Assembly: GCF_002355855.1 (NCBI RefSeq)
Contig: NZ_AP017655.1
Coordinates: 1,488,001-1,552,000 of the forward strand
Direction: 5' to 3'
DNA: 64,000 nt
DNA from: Sphingobium cloacae
GTDB lineage: Bacteria; Pseudomonadota; Alphaproteobacteria; Sphingomonadales; Sphingomonadaceae
Notes under the pieces: generated by a model
The model's input: the letters and a program-made list of their open reading frames with translations, nothing else
Told to the model about the DNA's origin: nothing
Database searches by the model: none
Shown here: in pieces, positions 37,220-46,424 of the stretch
Numbering within the stretch: position 1 is the first letter of the stretch
Layout: each line of letters begins with the position of its first letter
Translations under genes and position numbers: made by a program

Positions 37220-38251
37220 ATGTCGGTACGGATGGCATTGGCAAAATTATGCGCCTGCACCTGCGGCGGCGCCATCATCGGCGGCGGCGCCGTCCACGTC
37301 GCGGATAACGCGCGTCCGGCGATGGTCAAGAGCACCAAGAGCGTGAAGGCCGCGCCCAGGAAGCGCTATGCCGTCCGCACGGTGAAGCGCAAGGTCGTCA
37401 AGACCGTGACCGCCTGCGCGCCGTCCACCGTGACCGTCACGACACAGGCGGCTCCCATTCCCCTGCCCGCGCCCATGCCTGTCCCTGAAATGCCGATGAT
37501 GTCGGGCGGATCGGCCGTTCCGGTCGTGATGGGCGGCGGCTTCGGCGGTTTCGGCGGCGGCGGGTTCATCGGCGGCTTCTTCGGAGGCGGCGGTGGCGGT
37601 GGCGGCGGTTCCGTCGTCATTTCCTCCACCAGCAGTTCGACCGGCGGCATCAGCAGCTCGACCAGTTCGACCACCGGCGGCGTGTCTACCTCGACCGGCG
37701 GAGTTTCCACCTCGACCGGCGGCGTCTCGACATCCACGGGCGGCGTTTCCACATCCAGCGGCAACGTGTCGACCTCAAGCGGCGTGTCCACTTCATCGGG
37801 CAACGTCTCGACCTCATCGGGCAATGTCTCCACCTCGTCGGGCGTCAGCAGTTCCTCCTCGTCCAGTTCGTCGTCATCCTCTTCTTCCTCGTCCTCCTCC
37901 AGTTCGTCGAGCAGTTCGAGCGGCGGCAAGGGGTCGAGCGGCGGCCATCACGGTTCCTCCGGGTCCAGCGGCGGATCGTCCAGTTCCTCGTCCAGCAGTT
38001 CCTCTTCGTCCAGCAGCAGTTCGTCGAACGGCGGATCGTCCAGCTTCGGCACCACGAGCAGCAGTTCAAGTTCCTCCTCCAGCTCCTCGTCGAGCAGTTC
38101 GTCCTCCTCCAGCAGTTCGGGCGGCAGCTCCAGCAGCACCGGCGGCACGGACGTTCCCGCGCCACCGATGGTCCTGCTCTTTGGCGCGGGCGCGATCGCA
38201 TTGATCGCCCGCCGCCGCTTCGCCGATCGAAAGGCCAGCGCGGCCGCCTGA
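37220..38251 (+). CDS. Serine-rich secreted protein with PEP/VPAP-type exosortase signal
   Basis: This 343-residue protein is of extreme composition. An N-terminal hydrophobic segment (about 5-25) is followed by a basic stretch (about 40-62), a Pro/Met-rich stretch, a poly-Gly block (about 105-130), repeats of GGVSTST/GNVSTSS (about 153-210) and long Ser runs. The C-terminus has the three-part sorting signal DVPAPP, a hydrophobic helix (MVLLFGAGAIALIA) and RRRF. That is the plan of exosortase substrates. A PEP-CTERM regulatory cluster (prsR, prsK) lies about 24 kb away. It may be an extracellular matrix or biofilm protein. No enzyme domain is seen. AAGGATAAG lies just upstream of the ATG. Confidence 0.8.
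   Translation: MSVRMALAKLCACTCGGAIIGGGAVHVADNARPAMVKSTKSVKAAPRKRYAVRTVKRKVVKTVTACAPSTVTVTTQAAPIPLPAPMPVPEMPMMSGGSAVPVVMGGGFGGFGGGGFIGGFFGGGGGGGGGSVVISSTSSSTGGISSSTSSTTGGVSTSTGGVSTSTGGVSTSTGGVSTSSGNVSTSSGVSTSSGNVSTSSGNVSTSSGVSSSSSSSSSSSSSSSSSSSSSSSSSGGKGSSGGHHGSSGSSGGSSSSSSSSSSSSSSSSSNGGSSSFGTTSSSSSSSSSSSSSSSSSSSSSGGSSSSTGGTDVPAPPMVLLFGAGAIALIARRRFADRKASAAA
37676..37852 (+). repeat. In-frame 21-bp tandem repeats (GGVSTST / GNVSTSS)
   Basis: Heptad-like units GGVSTST (four), then GNVSTSS and short GVSTSS units, repeat in frame. The DNA repeats are imperfect, with changes at third codon positions. Downstream runs of serine use TCG, TCC, AGC and AGT in mixture. Copy number could vary by slippage without breaking the frame. 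Confidence 0.75.
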
Positions 38252-38427
38252 CGGGCGGCCGCGACATGGGACCTCTTCCCGAAAAATACGAGAAGAAGGC
38301 CCTGATTGAGTCTCGTCCATAGCGATGGAATGCTAAAATTAATTCAAGATGTGCGCCTATTATCGTAATCAGGCATAATAAACCTGCCATTCTCGACGAA
38401 ATATTTTCTGATGACATCATCACCTAG

Positions 38428-39440
38428 TTGTTTGATCCCACGGTTTGATGGTGCGATCCTTTCGTTGGAATGGAAGGAAGCCTTATGGGACAGGTACGTC
38501 ACGGGAGCGCCACGACCACGCACGCCGTCCGAGCAGCAATACAGCGATCGCAAGCTTCGCTCGCGACGCTGAGCCGGGATTTGGGGATCAACCCGAAGAC
38601 GGTGGCGAAGTGGCGCAAGCGGGCGACGGTCGAGGATTTGAAGACCGGGCCGAAGGCCCCTCATTCCACCACCCTGTCCGAGGCCGAGGAGGCAATGGTT
38701 GTGGCGTTCCGTCGACACACGTTGCTGCCGCTCGATGACTGTCTTTATGCCCTGCAACCATCGATCCCGCACCTGACACGATCGGCGCTGCACCGATGCC
38801 TGCAGCGACACGGCATCTCTCGCCTGCCCGACATCGAAGGTGACAAGCCAAAGCGACAACGCTTCAAACGCTATCCGATCGGCTTCTTCCACATCGATAT
38901 TGCCGAAGTGCAAACTGCAGAAGGCAAGCTGTACCTGTTCGTCGGCATCGACCGCACCAGCAAGTTCGCCGTCACGCAACTCGTCGACAAGGCGGATCGC
39001 CGAACGGCGTGGGAGTTCCTCGAACACCTGCTGAAAGCGGTGCCCTACCGCATCCACACGATCCTGACGGACAATGGCATCCAGTTCGCCGAGCAGCCGC
39101 GCAACCGTAACACCGCATGGTCACGCCAGATGCGCTTCGACATGATCTGCGAGGCAAACGACATCGAGCATCGTCTCACCAAACCGAACCACCCGTGGAC
39201 CAACGGCCAGGTCGAGCGGATGAACCGGACCATCAAGGAGGCGACCGTCAAACGCTTCCACTACGACAGCCATCAGCAACTCCGGACGCACCTCGCTGAC
39301 TTCATGGCCGCCTACAACTTCGCCCGAAGGCTCAAAACGCTCAGCGGGCTCACACCCTACGAATACATCGCCAAGATCTGGACGTCAGAGCCAGAACGGT
39401 TCATCGTCAACCCAATCCACCAGATGCCGGGACTGAACAA
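38428..39440 (+). mobile_element. IS481-family insertion sequence, copy 1
   Basis: A 1013-bp element with ends TTGTTTGATCCC and, reversed, TTGTTCAGTCCC, imperfect inverted repeats. CTAG flanks it on both sides (38424-38427 and 39441-39444), matching the CTAG-type target known for IS481. It carries one transposase gene and is nearly identical to copy 2 at 46425. It abuts, and has cut, an IS701-type transposase gene. Confidence 0.88.
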
Positions 39441-39444
39441 CTAG
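38485..39444 (+). CDS. IS481-family transposase, copy 1
   Basis: This transposase of about 319 residues has an N-terminal helix-turn-helix (SLATLSRDLGINPKTVAKWR). The catalytic integrase core has Asp in FFHIDIAEVQ, Asp in ILTDNGIQF and Glu in WTNGQVERMNRTIKEA, the DDE triad of the IS481 family. The ATG at 38485 is preceded by AAGGAAG. The stop codon TAG lies in the target CTAG outside the element. The encoded protein is identical to copy 2. Intact motifs suggest activity. Confidence 0.9.
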   Translation: MGQVRHGSATTTHAVRAAIQRSQASLATLSRDLGINPKTVAKWRKRATVEDLKTGPKAPHSTTLSEAEEAMVVAFRRHTLLPLDDCLYALQPSIPHLTRSALHRCLQRHGISRLPDIEGDKPKRQRFKRYPIGFFHIDIAEVQTAEGKLYLFVGIDRTSKFAVTQLVDKADRRTAWEFLEHLLKAVPYRIHTILTDNGIQFAEQPRNRNTAWSRQMRFDMICEANDIEHRLTKPNHPWTNGQVERMNRTIKEATVKRFHYDSHQQLRTHLADFMAAYNFARRLKTLSGLTPYEYIAKIWTSEPERFIVNPIHQMPGLNN

Positions 39445-40752
39445 TTTCTCGCTCTCAGCTGCAGACCGGCTGCTTTGCCCGCCAGGACGCCCCGTACTGG
39501 CCGATAGGCGAACGTCGAATCTGGAACAGGATACGAGAATAGCCGCCGTTCGCGCGGGTCGGCTCCCGGCAAAAGCGGAACTTCGTGTTTGCAGGAAGGC
39601 ATAGGCCATCATTGTCATGAGAAGGTGGCGATGCAGCCCTGTCCATGATCGTCCTTCGAAGTGGTCGAGGCCGAGTTCCTCCTTGAGCTGCTGGTGCGCC
39701 TGTTCGCAGATCCAGCGCGCCTTGATAGCGCCAGCGACGTCCTTGACCGCGGTGTCGGAGGGAAGGTTGGAGAGATAGTATTTTCGCTCGCCGTTCGAGC
39801 GATGCTCACCCACCAGCCAAGCCTCTTCGCCTGGCATATGCTGAGCACCAGCAGCTCCGATCCGCTGTGGCGCGCCATCGGCGATACGCACACGCATGGC
39901 GGCAAAGCGAGCCGCCAGGCGGCCTTTGGTCCCTCGGCGCCAACTGACCTGCCGCCATCTCGCATCTTCGAGCATGGCATAGGCTGCTCGGGATTTGACG
40001 TCGGGCACATGCCGAACTCGTGGTCGCCCACGTCCTGCTACCGGGAAGATCAACTGCACGTCGGCAGGAAAGACCTTCTGGTGCCGGGGAATACCAACGG
40101 CCCAGCGCAAGCCTCGTGCACTGAGCGCCTGCCGGAACGGCCCTGACAAGCCATAGCCGGCGTCGGCCAGGACGCAGCCGAAGCGCGCACCGGCAGCAAT
40201 GACCCGGTCGATCTCCTCGATGGCGATGTCGGGCTTCGTGCGATAGGCTTGGGAATCTTTGGGCACGCCAGCCCTCTCCATCCGGGCCGTGTCGCTGGTC
40301 CAGCTTTCTGGCAGGTATAGCCGCAAACCCAGCATGACCGGCACCTCCCCCGAAGCCAGGGTCACCGATACGAGCGTCTGGCAGTTCGCGTTCTTGCCCA
40401 GTACCGTAGCATATTGGGGCGCGACCCCGACCGAGGCTTTGCCCTTCTTGGGAAGGGCTGTGTCGTCGATGATCAGCCAGGCTTTGTCGCCACCGACCAA
40501 CTCATCCGCTTGCCGCCACAACCTCGCCTCCAGCGGCGCGCTATCCCAGATCCCGGCACCGATGAAATGATGCAGCCGGTCATAGCTGAGCGCGTCTGCG
40601 CGGGCCGCCATGGGCTGGATGCTCTTGCGATCGCCGGGGCCAATCAAGCCGGCGATGTAGGCCGGGCACATCCGACGCCGCGTCTTGTTACCCAACTTCT
40701 GCAGATACGGCGCAAGCCAATGCTCGAGATCCCGCTGCCAATCCTCTTCCAT
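39385..40752 (-). CDS. IS701-family transposase, 3' end cut by IS481
   Basis: A DDE transposase that moves its own IS. The N-terminus reads MEEDWQRDLEHWLAPYLQK, and catalytic segments are LIIDDTALPKKG, CVLADAGYGLSG and the Glu region WICEQAHQQLKEELGLDHFEGR. The natural tail after MMAYAFLQT is lost: the frame continues through non-homologous sequence into the IS481 element, stopping at 39385. This is therefore a broken copy and most likely inactive. Its 5' end, with the motif CTTCTGCCAAAGTAGTGC near 40830, is intact. It lies just past the emrB-like gene. Confidence 0.82.
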   Translation of the reverse strand: MEEDWQRDLEHWLAPYLQKLGNKTRRRMCPAYIAGLIGPGDRKSIQPMAARADALSYDRLHHFIGAGIWDSAPLEARLWRQADELVGGDKAWLIIDDTALPKKGKASVGVAPQYATVLGKNANCQTLVSVTLASGEVPVMLGLRLYLPESWTSDTARMERAGVPKDSQAYRTKPDIAIEEIDRVIAAGARFGCVLADAGYGLSGPFRQALSARGLRWAVGIPRHQKVFPADVQLIFPVAGRGRPRVRHVPDVKSRAAYAMLEDARWRQVSWRRGTKGRLAARFAAMRVRIADGAPQRIGAAGAQHMPGEEAWLVGEHRSNGERKYYLSNLPSDTAVKDVAGAIKARWICEQAHQQLKEELGLDHFEGRSWTGLHRHLLMTMMAYAFLQTRSSAFAGSRPARTAAILVSCSRFDVRLSASTGRPGGQSSRSAAESEKLVVQSRHLVDWVDDEPFWL

Positions 40753-40885
40753 CGCCAGCCTCCATCAAAGCTGGCTTCCCATGAATCACGCATTTCCCCC
40801 GCAGGGAATCCCAAAAATTACACTTCTGCCAAAGTAGTGCTAAGGTCTGTGGACATTCAGGATTTTCAGGAGTGAAGCATGTACG

Positions 40886-42472
40886 TCATTTCCTGGATCG
40901 AAGGAACAGGCCGCCCCCCGCACAGGCGAGCATGGATATGCCCGCGATCAGAAACGCATCGCTATAGGCCAGCAGCAATGCTTCCCGCCCCATCGTCTGA
41001 TTGATGATGGCGAGCGCCTGCTCCCGCAGGGGTGCGGCCGCCGGGTCATGGAGCGCGGTAGCCCGCTCGATAGGACGATGGGCGAGCAATCTGACCATTT
41101 CGACGCTTCTCTCCTGAAAGAGAGGCGAGAATGGATTGATGGCCTCCCCGATACGGGCGGCATGCAGTTTCTCACGCTCGACGACGATCTGTCCGGCGAT
41201 CGCAATGCCGATCGCGCCGCCGACATTGCGCACGGTCGAGAACAGACCCGAAGCGGAACCCAGTTCCGATTTTTCCAGTCCCTGCACGGCCATCACCCCG
41301 AGCGCCACGACAATGAAGGATTGGCCGATCCCGCGCACGACCAGCGAGGGCACGATCACATTGGCGGCGGCATCGCCATCGAGATGAATGTTCATCAGGC
41401 AGCCGGCCGCCATGATGACGAAGCCCAGGACGATGATCGTGCGCACGCTGGTCCACTGCATCAGCCGGGGCGTCGCGAAGGACATGACAAGCTGGATCAG
41501 GCCATAGGGGATCATAGTCAGGCCGATCTGCCTGGCGTTATAGTGATGCGCATCGGCAAAATAATTGGGAACGAGAAAGACGACCCCGAACACGATTGCG
41601 CCGAAGGTGAACTGCATCAGGTTGGCGAGGCCAAAATTATATCGGCCAAGCAGACGCAGATTGATGAAGGGATTGCGCTGCCGAAGCTCGATTACCACGA
41701 AGGCGGCAAGAGCGATCACGGCGACCGCTGCCATGGAAGCGATCCAGTTCGATGAAAACCAGTCCTTGCGGCCGCCTTCCTCCAGCACGATCTGGAGTGC
41801 GGAGAGGCCCAACGCCATGGCGATGATTCCACCCCAGTCTCCGCCGCGCAGCTTGTCCAGCGCCGCCGGGGCGCGCGGCGTCGCCCAACCGATGGCCGCC
41901 AGCAGCAACAGGCCGGGCGGAACCTGGAGATAGAAGATCCAGCGCCAGCTATAGGCGTCGGTCAGCCACCCTCCGAGCGACGGACCGGCCGCTTGCGCCA
42001 CATTGTTCGCGACCGCGAACAGCGCCATGCCGAAGGGGTGCCGGGAGGGGGGCAGTTCGCTGACGATGATCTGGAAGGAGAGCGGAATGAGCACCCCGCC
42101 GAACGCACCCTGCAATGCGCGGGCGACAATCATCGTCCCGATGTCGGGCGCCATCGAACAGGCAATGGAGAACAGCACGAAGCCGCCAGTTCCGACCATC
42201 AGCACCCGGCGCATGGAGAAGACCGATACCAACCAGCCCGCCATCGGAATGACGATGATCTCCGCCACCAGATAGGCCGTGGTGATCCAGGAACCTTCCT
42301 CGAAGGATGCGCCCAGCGATCCCCGCACATCGGGCAGCGAGGCGTTGGTGACGTGCACGTTCATGCCCGCCATGAAGCAACCCACGACTCCCGCCAGAAC
42401 CGCGACCCACGCCCGCAGCGGCACGCTATCGTCCGGGCCCTCCCTGCGCTCGCCTTGTGCTGTCGCGGTCAT
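40886..42472 (-). CDS. DHA2-family drug efflux transporter (EmrB-like)
   Basis: This 528-residue proton-driven exporter has 14 predicted membrane helices. The N-terminal part has VAVLAGVVGCFMAGMNVHVTN in pieces and EEGSWITTAYLVAEII. The conserved LxxxPxxP-like region and motif C in the fifth helix (FGMALFAVANNVAQAAGPSLGGWLTD) are present. It pairs with a membrane-fusion protein and an outer-membrane channel in the same operon, giving a tripartite pump. Its ATG overlaps the fusion-protein stop by ATGA. Substrates are unknown; hydrophobic antibiotics or uncouplers are typical for this family. It is the last gene of the operon. Confidence 0.9.
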   Translation of the reverse strand: MTATAQGERREGPDDSVPLRAWVAVLAGVVGCFMAGMNVHVTNASLPDVRGSLGASFEEGSWITTAYLVAEIIVIPMAGWLVSVFSMRRVLMVGTGGFVLFSIACSMAPDIGTMIVARALQGAFGGVLIPLSFQIIVSELPPSRHPFGMALFAVANNVAQAAGPSLGGWLTDAYSWRWIFYLQVPPGLLLLAAIGWATPRAPAALDKLRGGDWGGIIAMALGLSALQIVLEEGGRKDWFSSNWIASMAAVAVIALAAFVVIELRQRNPFINLRLLGRYNFGLANLMQFTFGAIVFGVVFLVPNYFADAHHYNARQIGLTMIPYGLIQLVMSFATPRLMQWTSVRTIIVLGFVIMAAGCLMNIHLDGDAAANVIVPSLVVRGIGQSFIVVALGVMAVQGLEKSELGSASGLFSTVRNVGGAIGIAIAGQIVVEREKLHAARIGEAINPFSPLFQERSVEMVRLLAHRPIERATALHDPAAAPLREQALAIINQTMGREALLLAYSDAFLIAGISMLACAGGGLFLRSRK

Positions 42473-43596
42473 CGGCGATCACCGCGCGTATCGACGATGG
42501 TCTCCACCGACATGCCCGGCCGCACCATCGCGGCGCGCGCCTGTCCCGGATCGATGCGGATACGCAGCGGCATCCTCTGGACAATCTTCGTGAAATTGCC
42601 GGTCGCATTGTCGGGCGGCAGAAGAGCGAATTGCGCGCCCGACGCGGGGGCGAAGCTGTCGACATGCCCCTTGAGAGTGGCGCCGCCAAAGGCATCCACG
42701 GCGATCGTCACCGATTGGCCGGGACGGACACGCTCCGTCTGCGTTTCCTTGTAGTTCGCTACAATATAGGCCGTTGCCGGCACCACCGCCATCAGCGGCG
42801 CGCCGGTTTCGGCATAATGCCCGACCCGCGCCGTTCTTTGTCCCACCTGCCCGGAAACGGGCGCGCGGATGACCGTGCGTTCCAGATCGAGCTGTGCGGC
42901 ATCCAGTGCCGCCTGAGCCTGCCGCACGGCGGCGCGCGCCTTGTCCAGATCGGCGACGGCTTCGTCCCGCCCTGTCGTCAGCACGGACAGCATGTCGCGG
43001 GAAGCCGATGCTCTCGCCCGCGCCTCGGCCAGATTCGCGTTGGCTTTGCGGCTGTCGGCCTGAGCCGTCTCGAACATCTGCGCACTCGTCACCTCCTGAC
43101 GGGAAAGGGACGACTGGCGTCTGTAGTCGAGGGTGGCGAGGCGCGCTTCCGCATCCCGTGCGGCAAGAGCAGCCATATCCTGCGCGATCAGGCTCCGCTG
43201 ACGCATCTTCCGGGCATCGAAATTGGCGATACGCGCCTGCTGGGCAACGACAGCGGCCTGCGCGGCCGAAAGCGCGCCTTCGGCCTCTGCCACTTTCATC
43301 CTGTAATCGCGATCGTCGATCCGGGCGAGAATATCCCCGGCGCGCACTCGCTGATTGTCGGCGACGGCGAGCGCAGCGATCACGCCCGCGACCCGCGGCG
43401 CTATGGTTACGACATCCGCCCGCACATAGGCGTTGTCGGTTTCGACCAGGAACCGCCCCTTGACCCACCAATGAATGCCAAAACCCGCGGCCGCGACCAG
43501 AGCCAGCCCGCAACCGGCGACAAGCAACCGGCGGCGGCGGCCGGGCCGCATCCTGGCGATGGAAGGCGTGTTTTTCGGGCTGTCACTATCTGTCAT
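42469..43596 (-). CDS. HlyD-family membrane-fusion protein (EmrA-like)
   Basis: This 375-residue periplasmic adaptor has one N-terminal helix (RRLLVAGCGLALVAAAGFGI). A beta-barrel/lipoyl half (TDNAYVRADVVTIAPRVAGV) is followed by a long alpha-hairpin at about 100-230 and then VIRAPVSGQVGQRTARVG and a second barrel. It links the DHA2 transporter to the outer-membrane channel. It overlaps the transporter start and follows the channel gene by 7 bp, so the three make one transcript. The family call is firm; gene names are not assigned because the substrate is unknown. Confidence 0.9.
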   Translation of the reverse strand: MTDSDSPKNTPSIARMRPGRRRRLLVAGCGLALVAAAGFGIHWWVKGRFLVETDNAYVRADVVTIAPRVAGVIAALAVADNQRVRAGDILARIDDRDYRMKVAEAEGALSAAQAAVVAQQARIANFDARKMRQRSLIAQDMAALAARDAEARLATLDYRRQSSLSRQEVTSAQMFETAQADSRKANANLAEARARASASRDMLSVLTTGRDEAVADLDKARAAVRQAQAALDAAQLDLERTVIRAPVSGQVGQRTARVGHYAETGAPLMAVVPATAYIVANYKETQTERVRPGQSVTIAVDAFGGATLKGHVDSFAPASGAQFALLPPDNATGNFTKIVQRMPLRIRIDPGQARAAMVRPGMSVETIVDTRGDRR

Positions 43597-43603
43597 GTCA
43601 GGA

Positions 43604-45091
43604 TCACTTCGAGGAAATCGCCGACGAGGCGATGGAGGATGGTCTTTCGGGCAGCGGCAGGATCACCGGCGGGGCGCTTTGCCAGCCCCCACCCAGCGCC
43701 TTGAAAAGGACCACCTGCGCGGTGGCCACTTCCATTTCCGCACTTGCCAGGGCTGCTTGCGCTTCCATGTCGGTCCGATCCGCGTCGAGCATGTCCAGAG
43801 CGGTCGCCGCTCCGGCGCTGCGCTGAATCCAAACGAGACGGCGCGCGCGCCCGGCCCGGTCCGCCGCGACACGCAAGGCGTCCATGCGGCGAAGGGCCGC
43901 CGAATAGACTTCCGCGGCCTGATTCACCTCCCGCAACGCATTGAGGATCACCGCATCGAAGGCAGCGAGAGCCGCGATCTCGCTTGCTCTGGCCTGTCGG
44001 ATACGCGCTCGGGCGATGCTGATATTGGGAAAGCTCCAGCTCAGCAGCGGCCCGAACCGCCACACCCTGTTGCGGCGGGCATCCAGGCCCGCAATGGACG
44101 GCGATGACATGGCGAGGCCCCCGCCCAGCGAAATTCTGGGATAGAGATCGGCCACGGCGATACCGATCCGCGCGGTGCCGCCAGCCAATTTCTGTTCGGC
44201 GGCCCGAATGTCCGGTCGCCGGCGTAACAGCGCCGCCCCATCTCCCACCGGGATGATCGCAGCCATGGACGGCAGGCGCACGCAGGCTATTGCCGCCGCT
44301 GGCGGTTCGGTGGGCGGGTGACCGGTCAGCACCGCCAGTTCCGCCAGAGCGCTGCGGCGCGCGGCTTCAACCGGAGGAACAGCCGCGCTGGCCTGCGCTG
44401 CAAGAGTTTCAGCGCGCAGCACATCCGCTGGCGATCCGGCACCCGCGGCGCGCAGGCTTTGGGCAAGATCGCGTCCTCGTTCCGCGAAAGCGAGCGATTG
44501 CCGGGCCATATCGGCCTGCCGGGCGTGGCCACAGGCATCAAGCCATGCCCGGGTCGTTTCCGCCGCGACCGCCACCCGCAAACCATCCTGGAGCGCGGCG
44601 GCTTCCCGCATGTTCGCGATCGCAACCTTTTCGGTCGCGCCAATGCGTCCCCAAAGGTCCACTTCCCAGGAAATATCCGTGCCGAAACCGAAACGGGGGC
44701 CGGTTCGAACATGGTCGCTTCCCGCGCCACTCGCGGCGATCTGATCCTCCAGCGTGCTGCCTCGGCCGGCTTCCACCGAAAGCCCGGTTTCCGGCAGGCG
44801 CGCGGCATGCGCCTCGCTGAGGACCGCCCGCGCCTCCAGCAGGCGCGCGGATGCTGCCCTCAGATCGCGATTATTGGCGAGAGCTTCCTCGACGAGTGCG
44901 TCGAGCGCGGGCTCGCGATAGAGACTCCACCATTTGTCGGGTGGTTCTTCAGCACCCGCCGCTGCGGGGTGGGTGATGCTCGCTGGCATGGCGATCGTCG
45001 TAGCGGGCGGGTTTTCAGGCGCGGTGATGCAAGCTGACAGCAGGGACATGCCGGAAATGGACGTGATCAGGGATCGGGTGGAGAAACGCAC
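43604..45091 (-). CDS. TolC/NodT-type outer-membrane efflux lipoprotein
   Basis: This 495-residue protein has a lipobox (SLLSAC) after a short signal peptide. Two efflux repeats of long helices contain NRDLRAASARLLEARAVLSEA and the later RISLGGGLAMSSPSIAGLD. Proteins of the NodT family form trimeric outer-membrane tunnels. It is the first gene of the efflux operon, divergent from the AraC regulator across 48 bp. The start ATG 45091 gives MRFSTRSLITSISGM. The whole operon sits between two IS481 copies and could move as a unit. Confidence 0.88.
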   Translation of the reverse strand: MRFSTRSLITSISGMSLLSACITAPENPPATTIAMPASITHPAAAGAEEPPDKWWSLYREPALDALVEEALANNRDLRAASARLLEARAVLSEAHAARLPETGLSVEAGRGSTLEDQIAASGAGSDHVRTGPRFGFGTDISWEVDLWGRIGATEKVAIANMREAAALQDGLRVAVAAETTRAWLDACGHARQADMARQSLAFAERGRDLAQSLRAAGAGSPADVLRAETLAAQASAAVPPVEAARRSALAELAVLTGHPPTEPPAAAIACVRLPSMAAIIPVGDGAALLRRRPDIRAAEQKLAGGTARIGIAVADLYPRISLGGGLAMSSPSIAGLDARRNRVWRFGPLLSWSFPNISIARARIRQARASEIAALAAFDAVILNALREVNQAAEVYSAALRRMDALRVAADRAGRARRLVWIQRSAGAATALDMLDADRTDMEAQAALASAEMEVATAQVVLFKALGGGWQSAPPVILPLPERPSSIASSAISSK

Positions 45092-45139
45092 GGTGTTCTG
45101 CTCGATGATGGCGGGCAGGCAGAATTAGGAGATCAAGGC

Positions 45140-45973
45140 TTGTCCTTCTCCGTCGAAACAGACAATATTCGTCGCAATATGGACAGTCTTCGTACTTATC
45201 AGGATTGCGAACGCGCGCCGCAGCCCGTTGCCGCCCTTGCAAGCGATTATGCCGATGGGGAATATGTCGATCCGCACCGGCATATCCGTGCACAGCTCAT
45301 CCACACACTCACCGGTGTCATGACGGTGACAAGCCAGGACGGCAGTTGGGTCGTGCCGACTGGCCGGGCCGTATGGATGCCGCCGCACGAGGATCATGCG
45401 ATCCGGATCGCGGGCCATGTTACCATGCGGACGGTATTCGTGCGCCAGGATGCACGGCCCGGTTTTCCGACAATGTGCGAGGTGATCGAAGTGTCGCCTT
45501 TGCTGCGCGAAGCCATCGTTGCGGCCGTTCACATACCCCTGGACTATGCGGCGCATGGACGTGACGAACGGGTCATGGAACTGATCCTCGACGAGATCGA
45601 AGCCGCACCCCGCCTACACCTTCATGTTCCCATGCCGCGCGATGCCCGCCTGGGCCGCATCTGCCAGAAGCTGATCGCCGATCCGTCAATGCCCGCCACG
45701 CTGGAGGGGCTGGCCGTCGAAGTCCATGTCAGCAGTCGGACGCTGGCACGCATGTTCCATCGCGAAACTGGCATGAGCTTCGGCGCATGGCTTCGCCGCA
45801 TGCGGCTGTTGTTGAGCCTGCCGCGCCTGGCCGCGGGGGCCTCGATTTTGGAGGTGGCCCTGGAACATGGCTATGACAGCCCCAGCGCCTTCGCCGCGAT
45901 GTTCCGCCGAACGCTCGGCCTATCTCCGACCGCCTATCTCGCGCGGGGCACATCCCCGCCCTCATCGGAATAG
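45140..45973 (+). CDS. AraC-family regulator divergent from the efflux operon
   Basis: This regulator of about 277 residues has an N-terminal cupin sensor domain (HIRAQLIHTLTGVMTV) with a metal-type VDPHRHI. A C-terminal double helix-turn-helix begins LEGLAVEVHVSSRTLARMFHRETGMSF and ends VALEHGYDSPSAFAAMFRRTLGLSPTAYL. A TTG start at 45140 is preceded by AGGAG at 8 nt; ATG 45179 would give a protein 13 residues shorter and lacks a ribosome site. It is divergent from the NodT-type gene by 48 bp and most likely controls the pump in response to a ligand. The ligand is unknown. Confidence 0.87.
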   Translation: MSFSVETDNIRRNMDSLRTYQDCERAPQPVAALASDYADGEYVDPHRHIRAQLIHTLTGVMTVTSQDGSWVVPTGRAVWMPPHEDHAIRIAGHVTMRTVFVRQDARPGFPTMCEVIEVSPLLREAIVAAVHIPLDYAAHGRDERVMELILDEIEAAPRLHLHVPMPRDARLGRICQKLIADPSMPATLEGLAVEVHVSSRTLARMFHRETGMSFGAWLRRMRLLLSLPRLAAGASILEVALEHGYDSPSAFAAMFRRTLGLSPTAYLARGTSPPSSE

Positions 45974-46249
45974 GCTGGCATCGACGACGGCTTCATCGAG
46001 ATAAGCAACAGCCATGGCGAACACGCCTGCCTTGCCATGCCATCACCTGGCTCCCGACATGGACGGTGCCGCCTACTATATCTGCCGCGCCCCACAGATG
46101 CCGTTCGAGTTAAACTTGCGGTGGTATCGGCATTGATCCCCCAGAAGCCCGGCTCCTCCCTGAGCCACGAACTTTGTTCACCTGATGATCTGATAGCAGA
46201 GCCGGCAATTATTGGCGACACGAAGGAACCGGAAAATGAGATTGCAATT
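45974..46249. other. Stretch without a confident gene
   Basis: Between the AraC gene and the IS5-like fragment. On the minus strand a short frame reads FAMAVAYLDEAVVDASLFR before its stop at about 45972, which could be the tail of a deleted gene, but no longer homologous region is seen. Confidence 0.3.
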
Positions 46250-46419
46250 CATTGCACGCCGCTGGAGCACCCGTTGGCGTCATCCTTTGTCGGACAGCAG
46301 GTCGCGCATGCGCCCAGCGGGTTCGAGCGGCGTCGGCACCGCCTTCACATCGCTGACGTTGCCAGCCGTCAGCATCAGCACATAGGGACGGCCGATGACG
46401 TCGGTGAGCGCGTGGACCT
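46250..46419 (-). pseudogene. IS5-like transposase fragment with frame breaks
   Basis: The minus strand shows VHALTDVIGRPYV, LMLTAGNVSDVKAVPTPLE, GRMRDLLSDKG and then DANGCS, the central part of an IS5-family transposase around its second catalytic Asp. A 2-nt insertion follows PYV and another shift occurs after DKG. The N-terminal part is missing: the IS481 copy 2 adjoins it and no continuation appears to its right. A dead remnant. Confidence 0.7.
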
Positions 46420-46424
46420 AAGTG

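Noticed and set aside
37676..37852. Possible CRISPR-like regular repeat
   Set aside because: The units are in-frame, contiguous and without unique spacers; they encode GGVSTST repeats. No CRISPR array or cas gene was seen in the window.
37366..37929. Glu/Asp/Leu-rich minus-strand frame
   Set aside because: It is the reverse complement of the serine-repeat codons; no start site or homologous domain.
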